A DNA stretch of 40,389 bases, taken from positions 1 through 40,389 of the forward strand of contig NZ_POTY01000027.1 in NCBI RefSeq assembly GCF_003236315.1, in the 5' to 3' direction. The first letter of the stretch is position 1. Each line of letters starts with the position of its first letter. Positions 24,510 to 31,938 of the stretch are shown here, piece after piece. The notes beneath the pieces were generated by a model, which was not told where the DNA came from, searched no databases, and worked only from the letters and a program-made list of their open reading frames with translations. Made by a program: the position numbers and the translations under genes. This stretch comes from Micromonospora craterilacus (GTDB lineage Bacteria > Actinomycetota > Actinomycetes > Mycobacteriales > Micromonosporaceae).

Positions 24510-25739
24510 TCACCCTGCCGGCGCGACTCCGACCGGTAGCGCCAGCGCGACCGTGAGGTCGAGGAGGCTGCGCGGGTCGGTGAGCCGCTCGCCGAACAGC
24601 TGGCGCAGCTGACCCATCCGGTACCGCACGGTCTGCGGGTGGACGAACAGGTCGGCGGCCACGTCGTCGCGCCGACCCTGGTGCAGCAGCCAGGAGCGCA
24701 ACGTCTCGGTGAGCCGTTCCGCGGTGGCCGCCGGCAGCGCCGCCAGTGGTTGCAGGACCCGGGCGCGCAGGTCGGTGAGGGCCTCGACGTCGGCGCTGAG
24801 CAGCAGCTCGGCCAGGTGCCGATCGGTGTCGATCGGTTCACCGTCGTCGGGGTGGGCGATGCCCAGGGCGACCACCCGGGTGACCCGCCGGTACGACGAG
24901 CAGGCCCGGGCCCACGGGCGGGCCGGCCCGAGCACCGCGCGGCGCCCGCGCAGCACCCGGGCAAGCTGCCGCCGCCGGTCGCCGTGCACGTCCGGTACGA
25001 GCAGCACCGCGGTCTCCTCGTCGGAGTCGCCGGCCGGCAGCTCCTCGCTGCTCTCCAGGGTGTGCTCGTCGAGCAGCGCGAGCGCGCCGCGCAGCTTCGC
25101 CTGCGGTAGCAGCGCCACGGTGAGGGTCTGCGGCACCGGCCAGTCCGCCCGCTCCGCGCTGCGCACCAGGATGTCCTCGGGCTCGCCGGCGAGCAGTTGC
25201 TGGGTGAGCCGTTCCAGGTTCCGCCGCCGGGCCCGGCCGACGCTGGCCAGCTCGTCGGCGTGCCCGGACACGCTGGCCGCGGAGAGCTCGTCGATGTAGG
25301 CGAACATCAGCTCGGCGAACTCGGCTACGGTCGCCGCGGGCAGCCCGATCGCCACGGTGGCGGCGGCCATCTCCCGCCAGGAGGCCCGCGCCCCGACCCG
25401 GTACGCGGCCAGCAACGCGTCCACGCTGCGGCCGGAGCGGGCCTCGCCGCTGCCCAGGGCGTACGCGGCCTCCAGCGCCGGGACCAGCGGGGTGCTGGGG
25501 TCGCTGGCCTGGGATCGTTCGAGCAACTGGAGGAACGTGCCCAACGCGATCTGCACCGCGTTCTCGATCTTGTCCCGCATCTGGCCGGTCAGGGTGCCGG
25601 AATAGCTGGGCACCTCGGCCGTGATCGCAGTGACGGTTCGCTCGGCTACCAGCGGTAGCCGATCACGCAGTTCGGAGGCCACCCGCTGGTCCAGCCCGAC
25701 GCGGGCCGCCCGATGGGTGGTGCCGGAGGATTCCGCCAC
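24510..25739 (-). CDS. PucR/CdaR-type regulator of the desaturase operon
   Basis: The gene is counted from GTG 25739, behind GGGGAG, giving 409 aa. The frame is open further upstream, but that part is antisense to the ferredoxin reductase. The N-terminal 160 residues are all-helical, as in the RsbRD-like sensor region of this group. A central GGDEF-like degenerate section follows. The end carries the PucR-type helix-turn-helix (LTETLRSWLLHQGRRDDVAADLFVHPQTVRYRMGQLRQLFGE). It is divergent from the reductase/desaturase operon, with 84 bp between starts, and so probably controls it, perhaps in response to membrane lipid state (inference). Confidence 0.88.
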   Translation of the reverse strand: MAESSGTTHRAARVGLDQRVASELRDRLPLVAERTVTAITAEVPSYSGTLTGQMRDKIENAVQIALGTFLQLLERSQASDPSTPLVPALEAAYALGSGEARSGRSVDALLAAYRVGARASWREMAAATVAIGLPAATVAEFAELMFAYIDELSAASVSGHADELASVGRARRRNLERLTQQLLAGEPEDILVRSAERADWPVPQTLTVALLPQAKLRGALALLDEHTLESSEELPAGDSDEETAVLLVPDVHGDRRRQLARVLRGRRAVLGPARPWARACSSYRRVTRVVALGIAHPDDGEPIDTDRHLAELLLSADVEALTDLRARVLQPLAALPAATAERLTETLRSWLLHQGRRDDVAADLFVHPQTVRYRMGQLRQLFGERLTDPRSLLDLTVALALPVGVAPAG

Positions 25740-25772
25740 GGTTGTTCTCCCCGCACAAAAGGGATGGATCGC

Positions 25773-25800
25773 TTTACCTTCGCTGGCCAAGATTTTATGC
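25773..25800 (+). promoter_or_regulatory. Possible promoter of the reductase/desaturase operon
   Basis: TTTACC (25773-25778) and TTATGC (25795-25800) are 16 bp apart in an unusually AT-rich patch between the divergent regulator and the reductase. The predicted mRNA leader is about 17 nt and has no ribosome site. Confidence 0.4.
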
Positions 25801-25823
25801 CAGCCCGCCGCGACCATCGTCCT

Positions 25824-26915
25824 ATGACCGCCACCGTCCCGCGACCGGGCACCAAGGGGTCCCTCCGGCGCCGCCTCTGGCGGCTCGCCGAGACGGTGAC
25901 CACGCCGGTACTGCCCGGGGACTACCTCGACCTGGTCGCCCCACTGCGAGCCGGCGCCGACCTGCGCGGCCGGATCGTCGACGTACGCCCGGAGACCCCG
26001 GACGCGGCGACCGTGCTGATCCAACCCGGGCGCAGCTGGCGCGGGCACCTCCCCGGCCAGTACGTCCGGCTCGGTGTCGACGTCGACGGCGTACGCCAGT
26101 GGCGGGCCTACTCGGTGACCTCGCCGCCGGGCCGCCGCACCGACCCGATCTCGGTGACGGTCAAGGCGATTCCCGACGGCGTGGTCAGCAACCATCTCGT
26201 CCGCCGCGTGCGGCCGGGCACCATCGTGCAGCTCGACCAGGCCTGCGGCGACTTCGTCCTGCCCGAGCCGGTGCCGACGCGGGTGCTGTTTCTCACCGCC
26301 GGCAGCGGCATCACCCCGGTCGCCGGGATGCTGCGTTCCGGCGCACTGGCCGGCAGCGACGTGGTGCTGGTCCACTCGGCGCCCACCGCGGCCGACGTGG
26401 TCTTCGGCGCGGAACTGCGCCAGCTCGCCGACCGCGGCGTCATCCGGCTGGTGGAGCGGCACACCACCGTCGAGGGCCTGCTGGACGTCGCCGAACTCGA
26501 CTCCCTGGTGCCCGATCACCTGGAGCGCCAGACCTGGGCGTGCGGCCCGGTGGGGCTGCTCGACGCGGCCGAGGAGCACTGGTCGTCGCGCGGCTGCGCG
26601 GAGCGGCTGCACACCGAGCGGTTCCGGCCGACCGTGATCACCACCGGTGAGGGCGGCACCGTCACCTTCACGCGTTCGTCGGTGACCGTCGAGGCCGCCG
26701 GCGCCACCCCGCTGCTCGACGCCGGCGAGAACGCCGGGGTGCTGATGCCCTCGGGTTGCCGGATGGGCATCTGCTTCGGCTGCGTACTGCCGCTGCGCCA
26801 GGGGGCGGTCCGTGACCTGCGCAACGGGCAGCTCACCACCGCGCTGCCGGGCGACGGCGTACGCGTGCAGACCTGCGTGTCGGCCGCGGCCGGCCGCTGC
26901 GAACTCGAGATCTGA
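25824..26915 (+). CDS. Ferredoxin reductase for the desaturase (Rv3230c-like)
   Basis: This 363-aa protein starts at ATG 25824. It has an FAD-binding barrel with RAYSVTSPPG, an NAD-binding domain with VLFLTAGSGITPVAGML and WACGPVGLL, and a C-terminal [2Fe-2S] ferredoxin with Cys in SGCRMGICFGC and VQTCVS. This is the layout of the Mycobacterium tuberculosis Rv3230c reductase, which feeds electrons to the DesA3 desaturase. Here too the desaturase gene follows directly, 16 bp downstream. An in-frame upstream ATG (25764) exists but would place the start inside the promoter-like patch. Confidence 0.9.
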   Translation: MTATVPRPGTKGSLRRRLWRLAETVTTPVLPGDYLDLVAPLRAGADLRGRIVDVRPETPDAATVLIQPGRSWRGHLPGQYVRLGVDVDGVRQWRAYSVTSPPGRRTDPISVTVKAIPDGVVSNHLVRRVRPGTIVQLDQACGDFVLPEPVPTRVLFLTAGSGITPVAGMLRSGALAGSDVVLVHSAPTAADVVFGAELRQLADRGVIRLVERHTTVEGLLDVAELDSLVPDHLERQTWACGPVGLLDAAEEHWSSRGCAERLHTERFRPTVITTGEGGTVTFTRSSVTVEAAGATPLLDAGENAGVLMPSGCRMGICFGCVLPLRQGAVRDLRNGQLTTALPGDGVRVQTCVSAAAGRCELEI

Positions 26916-26931
26916 TCGGAGACCCGCCGAC

Positions 26932-28080
26932 GTGACTGTCATCCAGAAGAAGGCCGACAACCCGATCGCTCACCTGAGCGCCGAGGACATCGAGACCCTC
27001 GGCAAGGAACTCGACGCCATCCGGCAGCGGGTGATCGACTCCCGCGGTGAGCGGGACGCCGCGTACATCCGCAAGATCATCTCGACTCAGCGCAAGCTTG
27101 AGGTCAGCAGCCGGGTGGTGCTGCTGTTCTCGCTGTTCCCGCCGGCCTGGATCGTCGGCACCGCCGGACTCGCGGTGGCCAAGATCCTGGAGAACATGGA
27201 GATGGGGCACAACATCCTGCACGGGCAGTGGGACTGGATGCGTGACCCGAAAATCCACTCGACCAGCTGGGAGTGGGACCATGCCACCCCGGCAGAGCAG
27301 TGGAAGCAGTCGCACAACGAGCTGCACCACCGCTACACCAACGTGGTCGGCAAGGACAACGACCTCGGCTACGGCATCATGCGGGTCGACGAGGACCAGC
27401 CCTGGCACCCGGCCTACCTGGGTCAGCCGTTCTACAACTTCGTCAACGCCTGCTTCTTCGAGTACGGCGTGGCCGCGTACGACCTCGACCTGGGCAAGAA
27501 CCTGAAGGACGGACGGCACAAGAACCCGGAGTTCCGGGCCAAGCTCCGGGCGGCCGGCCGGAAGGTCCGTCGCCAGGTCCTCAAGGACTACCTGATCCAC
27601 CCGCTGCTGTCCGGGCCGTCGTTCTTCCACACCATGGCCGCGACGTTCACCGCGAACCTGATCCGCAACCTGTGGAGCCACTCGGTGATCATGTGCGGGC
27701 ACTTCCCGGAGGGCGTGGAGACCTTCGCGAAGACCTCGATCGAGGGTGAGACCCGGGGCGAGTGGTACCTGCGGCAGATGCTCGGGTCGGCCAACATCAG
27801 CGGCAGCCGGCTGCTGCACATCATGACCGGCAACCTGTCGTACCAGATCGAGCACCACCTCTTCCCCGACCTGCCGAGCAACCGCTACCAGGAGATCGCC
27901 CCCGAGGTGCGGGCGCTGTTCGACCGGTACGGGCTGAAGTACACCACCGGGTCGATGCCCCGACAGGTCTTCTCGGCGTGGAAGAAGGTCTTCCGGCTCG
28001 CCCTGCCGAACCCGCGCCGCTCCGACACCTCCTCCACCGACGACCGCCCGACCCCCACCCTCGCCACCGTCGGCGCCTGA
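26932..28080 (+). CDS. Membrane fatty-acid (acyl-CoA) desaturase, DesA3-like
   Basis: The 382-aa protein starts at GTG 26932. The three His boxes of membrane di-iron desaturases are present: H93-N-I-L-H97, H128-N-E-L-H132-H133 and QIEHH (H308, H309). There are hydrophobic stretches near residues 60-85 and 225-255. It most resembles the stearoyl-CoA Delta-9 desaturases of actinobacteria, which make oleate at the membrane using O2 and electrons from a dedicated oxidoreductase. That partner is encoded just upstream. The C-terminal 20 residues are Ser/Thr/Pro-rich and probably unstructured. An inverted repeat follows the stop. Confidence 0.93.
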   Translation: MTVIQKKADNPIAHLSAEDIETLGKELDAIRQRVIDSRGERDAAYIRKIISTQRKLEVSSRVVLLFSLFPPAWIVGTAGLAVAKILENMEMGHNILHGQWDWMRDPKIHSTSWEWDHATPAEQWKQSHNELHHRYTNVVGKDNDLGYGIMRVDEDQPWHPAYLGQPFYNFVNACFFEYGVAAYDLDLGKNLKDGRHKNPEFRAKLRAAGRKVRRQVLKDYLIHPLLSGPSFFHTMAATFTANLIRNLWSHSVIMCGHFPEGVETFAKTSIEGETRGEWYLRQMLGSANISGSRLLHIMTGNLSYQIEHHLFPDLPSNRYQEIAPEVRALFDRYGLKYTTGSMPRQVFSAWKKVFRLALPNPRRSDTSSTDDRPTPTLATVGA

Positions 28081-28088
28081 CCCGCAAA

Positions 28089-28140
28089 GCGATCTTGGTC
28101 CGGAAGTGCCCCGCAGAGGGCGGTTTCGTACCAAGATCGC
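28089..28140. terminator. Bidirectional terminator / repeat-like palindrome
   Basis: The 11-bp perfect arms GCGATCTTGGT (28089-28099) and ACCAAGATCGC (28130-28140) enclose a 30-nt loop that itself contains a GCCC/GGGC stem. It lies between the converging desaturase and spermidine-synthase-like genes and could end both transcripts. The shape is also that of a REP-type element. Confidence 0.65.
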
Positions 28141-28156
28141 GGGCGCGGGTTTGAGG

Positions 28157-28876
28157 TCAGGACGCGGTTTGGGCGAGGTAGACCGTGTTGGTCGATTGGC
28201 CGCCGGTCAGCGGGTTGGGGAACGCCACCACGTGGCTGCGGTGGGTGGGGAAGACCTCGGCGAGGGCGGCTTCGAAGACGGGGTCCGGCGGGTCGTCGGA
28301 CCAGAGCGCGAAGACGCCCTCCGGATGCAGGTTCCGGGCCAGCCGGCGCAGCCCGTCGGTGGTGTAGAAGGCGGCGTGGCTCGGGTGCAACGGGTGTCGG
28401 GGGGAGTGGTCGACGTCCAGCAGGACGGCGTGGAAACGCCGTCCGGGATCGTCGGGGTCGAGGCCGCTACCGTCGGCCACCCGGGCGAAGAAGTCGGCCC
28501 GCACCAGCCGGGTACGCGGGTCGGTGGCCAACCCGGCGGCGAACGGCAGCAGGCCACGCCGGTGCCAGTCGATGACATCCTCGACCGCCTCCACCACCAG
28601 CAGTGAGGTGACCCGGTCGTCCGCCAGCGCGGTGCGGGCGGTGTAGCCCAGCCCCAGCCCGCCGACGGCCACGTCCAGGCGCGGCCCGGCCAGCGCCGCC
28701 AACCCCAACCGGGCCAGCTCGATCTCGCCGGCGGTGAACAGGCTGGACATCAGGAACTCGTCGTCGAGCTTGACCTCGTACACGTCGAGGTCGAGCCGCG
28801 GGTCCCGGCGCCGGCGCAGACTGATCTCGCCGAGCGGGGTCGGCCGCCAGGCCAGTTCCTCGAAACGGATGCTCAC
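28157..28876 (-). CDS. Spermidine-synthase-like (SpeE-fold) protein
   Basis: The chosen start is GTG 28876, giving 239 aa; no good ribosome site is visible. It has a methyltransferase-like Rossmann fold with VGGLGLGYTARTAL (motif I), an acidic strand end LLVVEAVEDVIDW and VLLDVDHSP in the position of the SpeE catalytic Asp region. It is shorter than true spermidine synthases, and I cannot assign polyamine specificity. Many actinobacterial members of this group are of unknown function. It is divergent from eccB. Confidence 0.75.
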   Translation of the reverse strand: MSIRFEELAWRPTPLGEISLRRRRDPRLDLDVYEVKLDDEFLMSSLFTAGEIELARLGLAALAGPRLDVAVGGLGLGYTARTALADDRVTSLLVVEAVEDVIDWHRRGLLPFAAGLATDPRTRLVRADFFARVADGSGLDPDDPGRRFHAVLLDVDHSPRHPLHPSHAAFYTTDGLRRLARNLHPEGVFALWSDDPPDPVFEAALAEVFPTHRSHVVAFPNPLTGGQSTNTVYLAQTAS

Positions 28877-28988
28877 CGGCCGGATGCTACCGGTCGGCCG
28901 GGGTGTGGGTCCCGGCGACGACGCACGGTCCTCAAGACATCGACGCAACGCATATCCTGTGCCCCGACCGTCTCGCGGAGGGGACCGC

Positions 28989-30377
28989 ATGCCGTCGCGG
29001 CAGGACCAGCTGCACTCGTACCAGTTCACCATCCAGCGGGCGGTGGCCGCGCTGGTGATGCGCGAGACCGATCCGGTCCAGTCACCGTTCCGCCGGCTCG
29101 CCGGCGCGGCACTGGCCAGCGTGCTGGTGGCGGTCATCGGCCTGGGCGGTTCCGCCCTCTACGGTCTGTTCACCGGTGGCGGCGCCAAGTGGCGGGACAC
29201 CGGCGCGGTCATCGTCGAGAAGGAGTCCGGCGCCCGGTTCGTCTACCGCGAGGAGAAGCTGCACCCGGTGACCAACTACGCGTCCGCGCTGTTGATCACC
29301 GGGGCCGAGCGGCCGAAGACCGTGCTGGTGTCCCGCCGGTCGATCGACGGGGTGCCGCGCGGCCTGCCGCTGGGCATCGCCGACGCACCCGACTCGCTGC
29401 CGGCCGCCGACCGGCTGTCCACCGCGCCGTGGACGGTCTGCTCGGTCGGTGCGGCCGAGGCCGGCCGGAGAGAATCACGGTCGGTGCTGCTGATCGGTGC
29501 CGACGGCCAGGGCGGCCGGCCGCTCGGCGAGAACGCGCTGCTGCTGCGCGACCCCGACGGCCGGCTGCACCTGGTCCGGCACCAGCGGCGGCACCTGATC
29601 CGCGACGCCGACCGGGTGCTGGCCGCGCTGGCGGCCACCCGGGCCCGGGCCGTACCGGTCGCCGCGGCCCTGCTCAACACGGTGCCGGCCGGTACCGACC
29701 TGGCCCCGCTGGACCTGCCCGGCCTCGGCGAGCGATCAACCCGGGTCGCCGACGCCAGGATCGGCGACGTGCTGCTGGTGAGCAACTCCGGCGGTGGACG
29801 ACAGTACGCGGTGGTGCTGCGCGACGGGCTCGCCGGCATCACCGAGTTGCAGGCCGGCCTGCTGCTCGCCCGTACCGGCCAGCGGGAGCCGGAGCAGCTC
29901 AGCCTCGGGCGGTTCGCCGCCCTGCCCCAGCTTCCCGATCTCACCCCCACCGGGCCCGGCGCACCACCGACCGCACCGCCCCGACTGGCCACCGTGGACT
30001 CGCCGGTGCTCTGTGCGCGGGTCGGTGACGACGCCGGCGCGATCGAGCTGCGGCTCGGCGTGGACCTGCCGGACCTGGCCGCCGCGCCCCGTACCGCGAG
30101 CCGGGCGGCCGGCCCGGCGCTCGCCGACCACGTGCTGGTGGAGCCGGGCCGGGCAGCCGTGGTCGAGTCCGTCGCCGCACCCGGCGCCACCGGCGGCGCG
30201 GTCTCCGTGGTCACCGACCTCGGCCGGCGGTACGTCCTCGCCGACGCCGGCGTGCCGGCCATGCTCGGCTACGGCGAGGTGACCCCGGTACGCCTGCCGG
30301 CGGGGCTGGTCAGCCTGGTTCCCGCCGGAGCGACCCTGGACCCGGAAGCCGCCCGGAAACCAGCCGCACCCGCCTGA
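28989..30377 (+). CDS. eccB: Type VII secretion protein EccB
   Basis: The 462-aa protein starts at ATG 28989 behind GGAGGGG. The cytoplasmic N-terminus RQDQLHSYQFTIQRAVAALV, a single membrane helix (about 36-60) and the following WRDTGAVIVEKESGARFVY ... LHPVTNYASALLI are the hallmark of EccB. The long extracytoplasmic part forms the repeat domains known from EccB1. EccB is one of the core membrane subunits (EccB-E) of the ESX/type VII complex. Neither WXG100 proteins nor EccC, EccD, EccE or MycP are encoded in the window, so this copy is either isolated or its partners lie elsewhere. The insert AGRRESR is unusually basic. Confidence 0.9.
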   Translation: MPSRQDQLHSYQFTIQRAVAALVMRETDPVQSPFRRLAGAALASVLVAVIGLGGSALYGLFTGGGAKWRDTGAVIVEKESGARFVYREEKLHPVTNYASALLITGAERPKTVLVSRRSIDGVPRGLPLGIADAPDSLPAADRLSTAPWTVCSVGAAEAGRRESRSVLLIGADGQGGRPLGENALLLRDPDGRLHLVRHQRRHLIRDADRVLAALAATRARAVPVAAALLNTVPAGTDLAPLDLPGLGERSTRVADARIGDVLLVSNSGGGRQYAVVLRDGLAGITELQAGLLLARTGQREPEQLSLGRFAALPQLPDLTPTGPGAPPTAPPRLATVDSPVLCARVGDDAGAIELRLGVDLPDLAAAPRTASRAAGPALADHVLVEPGRAAVVESVAAPGATGGAVSVVTDLGRRYVLADAGVPAMLGYGEVTPVRLPAGLVSLVPAGATLDPEAARKPAAPA

Positions 30378-30389
30378 ATCTCAAAGGGT

Positions 30390-30414
30390 CAGGGTTCGAG
30401 CCCCTGGCGACGCC
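30390..30414 (+). other. tRNA 3'-end-like fragment (T-arm)
   Basis: A T-stem/loop (CAGGG, loop TTCGAGC, CCCTG; 30390-30406) is followed by seven bases and a discriminator-like C, as at a tRNA 3' end, but no tRNA body can be drawn because the upstream DNA is eccB coding sequence. The next bases are CTT and not CCA. It may be a remnant attachment site or chance. Confidence 0.35.
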
Positions 30415-30462
30415 CTTGGGCGTTGTCGTTCGACTGCCCGTCGCGTCCCGGGACAGCGAGAT

Positions 30463-30529
30463 CACGCTCGATCCTGGATCGAGTGGCCTCACCGCAGCTG
30501 TCAGGCCACTCGATCCTGGATCGAGCGTG
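30463..30529. repeat. Large near-perfect inverted repeat with nested palindromes
   Basis: Two 27-nt arms (30463-30489 and 30503-30529) are complementary except at one central base, around a 13-nt loop. Each arm also holds the same 17-bp palindrome, CTCGATCCTGGATCGAG, so the element can fold as one long hairpin or as two hairpins. It lies between eccB and a converging methyltransferase gene. A terminator or a mobile REP-like element are both possible. Confidence 0.8.
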
Positions 30530-30592
30530 GCGGCTGACCATCGATCGCGGTCGACAGGGGAGTGCATGGCAGGAGTAGCCACCGAGCCACGG

Positions 30593-31195
30593 TCAGGCGG
30601 GGCGGCGCAGGATGCTGACGGCGAAGTCCGCGTCGTCGTGCCAGGGGCGCAGGTCCCAGGTGGCGAAGCGGTGCTCCAGCCGCAGGCCGGCACCGGCCAA
30701 GTCGACGTCGAAGTCGGTTAGCGGGTAGCCCCGGTCGGTGCCGAAGCCGACCGCGACCACCCCGTCCGGCCGCAGGTGGGTGGCGACGCGGCGCAGTACC
30801 GCGCCTTCGGTGCCCGCGGCGACGAAGGCCATCACGTTGCCGGCCAGCACCGCCGCGTCGAACGGCTCGGGCTCGCCGGCCGCCGCTAGGTCCAGCTCCG
30901 TCAGGTCGGCGACCAGCCAGCGGGGTCCGGGGTGATCGGCGCGGGCGGCCTCGATCAGGACCGGGTCCGCGTCCACCCCGACCACCGTGTGGCCCCGGAC
31001 GGCCAGCTCGGCACCGACCCGGCCGGTGCCGCAGCCGGCGTCCAGGATCCGCGAGCGCGGCGGCACCAGCGTGTCGAGCAGCCGGGCCTCCCCGGCCAGG
31101 TCGACGCCCTCGGCCGCCATCCGGCGGAACCGGTCGACGTACCACTGCGAGTGCTCGGGGCCGGTGTCGGTCACCCAGCGGGTCGGGTTGCTCAT
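30593..31195 (-). CDS. Class I SAM-dependent methyltransferase
   Basis: The 200-aa protein is counted from ATG 31195. Motif I is ILDAGCGTGRVGAELAVRG, followed by VVGVDADPVLIEAARADHP and the acidic FDAAVLAGNVMAFV. The C-terminus (VAVGFGTDRGYPLTDFDVDLAGAGL) completes the fold. The substrate is unknown. It lies 23 bp downstream of another methyltransferase gene on the same strand, so the two are probably co-transcribed. Confidence 0.85.
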   Translation of the reverse strand: MSNPTRWVTDTGPEHSQWYVDRFRRMAAEGVDLAGEARLLDTLVPPRSRILDAGCGTGRVGAELAVRGHTVVGVDADPVLIEAARADHPGPRWLVADLTELDLAAAGEPEPFDAAVLAGNVMAFVAAGTEGAVLRRVATHLRPDGVVAVGFGTDRGYPLTDFDVDLAGAGLRLEHRFATWDLRPWHDDADFAVSILRRPA

Positions 31196-31218
31196 CGGCT
31201 CACCGTATCCAGCCGCAC

Positions 31219-31830
31219 TCAGGGCCGCCGGGCCACCGTCACGAACTCGTTGTAGGTGAACAGCCGGCCGGCGGCGCGGGGGAAGGGGAACGAGTGCTGG
31301 CGCAGCACGGTGAGGCCGAGTTCCCGGCAGTCCTCGGCCGCCTCGGCGAAACCGACGAAACGGACATGTGAGGCGTCGCTGCGGTAGCCGCGCTCCTGCG
31401 GGGTGATGAAGACAGCCCGACCGCCGGAGCGGACGAACGGCAGGTATGACGCGACCACCTCGCGCGCCTGCTCGGCCGGCATGTGCTCCAGCAGGTGCGC
31501 GGCGAGCAGCGAGTCGAAGGCGTCCGGGCGGGCGTGCTCGGAGCGGAGGAATTCCTCGGTGGTGTACGCCTCGAGGCCGAGTGCGCGGGTGTGTGCCACC
31601 GAGGTCGGATTGTGGTCCACCCCGACTGCGCCCTCGCCCAGGTTGATCAGGTTGCGGCCGAGGCCGGAGCCGACGTCGAGGGTACGGCCCAGCCGCAGCC
31701 GCCGCAGGTTCCACCGATACGGCGCCTGCACGTCCAGGATCCGCTTCCAGCGCGCCCCGCTGAGCTGCTGCAACCGCCGGGTGTAGTCCTCACCCTCGGT
31801 GCCCGTGGGACCTTGCCGTGCCTGCCTCAT
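31219..31830 (-). CDS. Class I SAM-dependent methyltransferase
   Basis: The 203-aa protein starts at ATG with AAGGAG upstream. SAM-binding motifs are LGRTLDVGSGLGRNLINLG and VGVDHNPTSVAHTRALG, then SLLAAHLLEHM. The sequence is unlike the other methyltransferase next to it, so this is not a tandem duplication. The substrate is unknown. Together they form a two-gene leftward unit divergent from the GH63-like gene. Confidence 0.85.
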   Translation of the reverse strand: MRQARQGPTGTEGEDYTRRLQQLSGARWKRILDVQAPYRWNLRRLRLGRTLDVGSGLGRNLINLGEGAVGVDHNPTSVAHTRALGLEAYTTEEFLRSEHARPDAFDSLLAAHLLEHMPAEQAREVVASYLPFVRSGGRAVFITPQERGYRSDASHVRFVGFAEAAEDCRELGLTVLRQHSFPFPRAAGRLFTYNEFVTVARRP

Positions 31831-31915
31831 TCGGGGCTCCTTCGCCTCGTACTGTCGCTCGACCTGCGTCGGTGCCCCCGTGCGCGGTGATCGACTCCTA
31901 CCTTATCCTGGAGCC

Positions 31916-31925
31916 GTAGCGCTAC
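31916..31925. promoter_or_regulatory. Small palindrome ahead of the glycosidase gene
   Basis: GTAGCGCTAC ends 13 bp before the glycosidase ATG and shares the AGCGCT core of LacI-type operators (compare 3378-3389). It directly follows an AT-richer CTTATCC that could be a -10. Confidence 0.4.
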
Positions 31926-31938
31926 CGGGATGTGACGC

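Noticed and set aside
22705..24513. 602-codon minus-strand frame opposite the antiporter
   Set aside because: Extremely His/Asp/Arg/Gln-rich shadow. The plus strand encodes clear membrane helices and ion-binding motifs.
25740..26960. N-terminal extension of the PucR-like regulator
   Set aside because: The extension is antisense to the ferredoxin reductase. GTG 25739 has a good ribosome site and begins the homologous region.
30381..30414. A complete tRNA gene
   Set aside because: Only a T-arm and a few acceptor-like bases can be drawn. The place of the D-arm and anticodon arm is eccB coding sequence.
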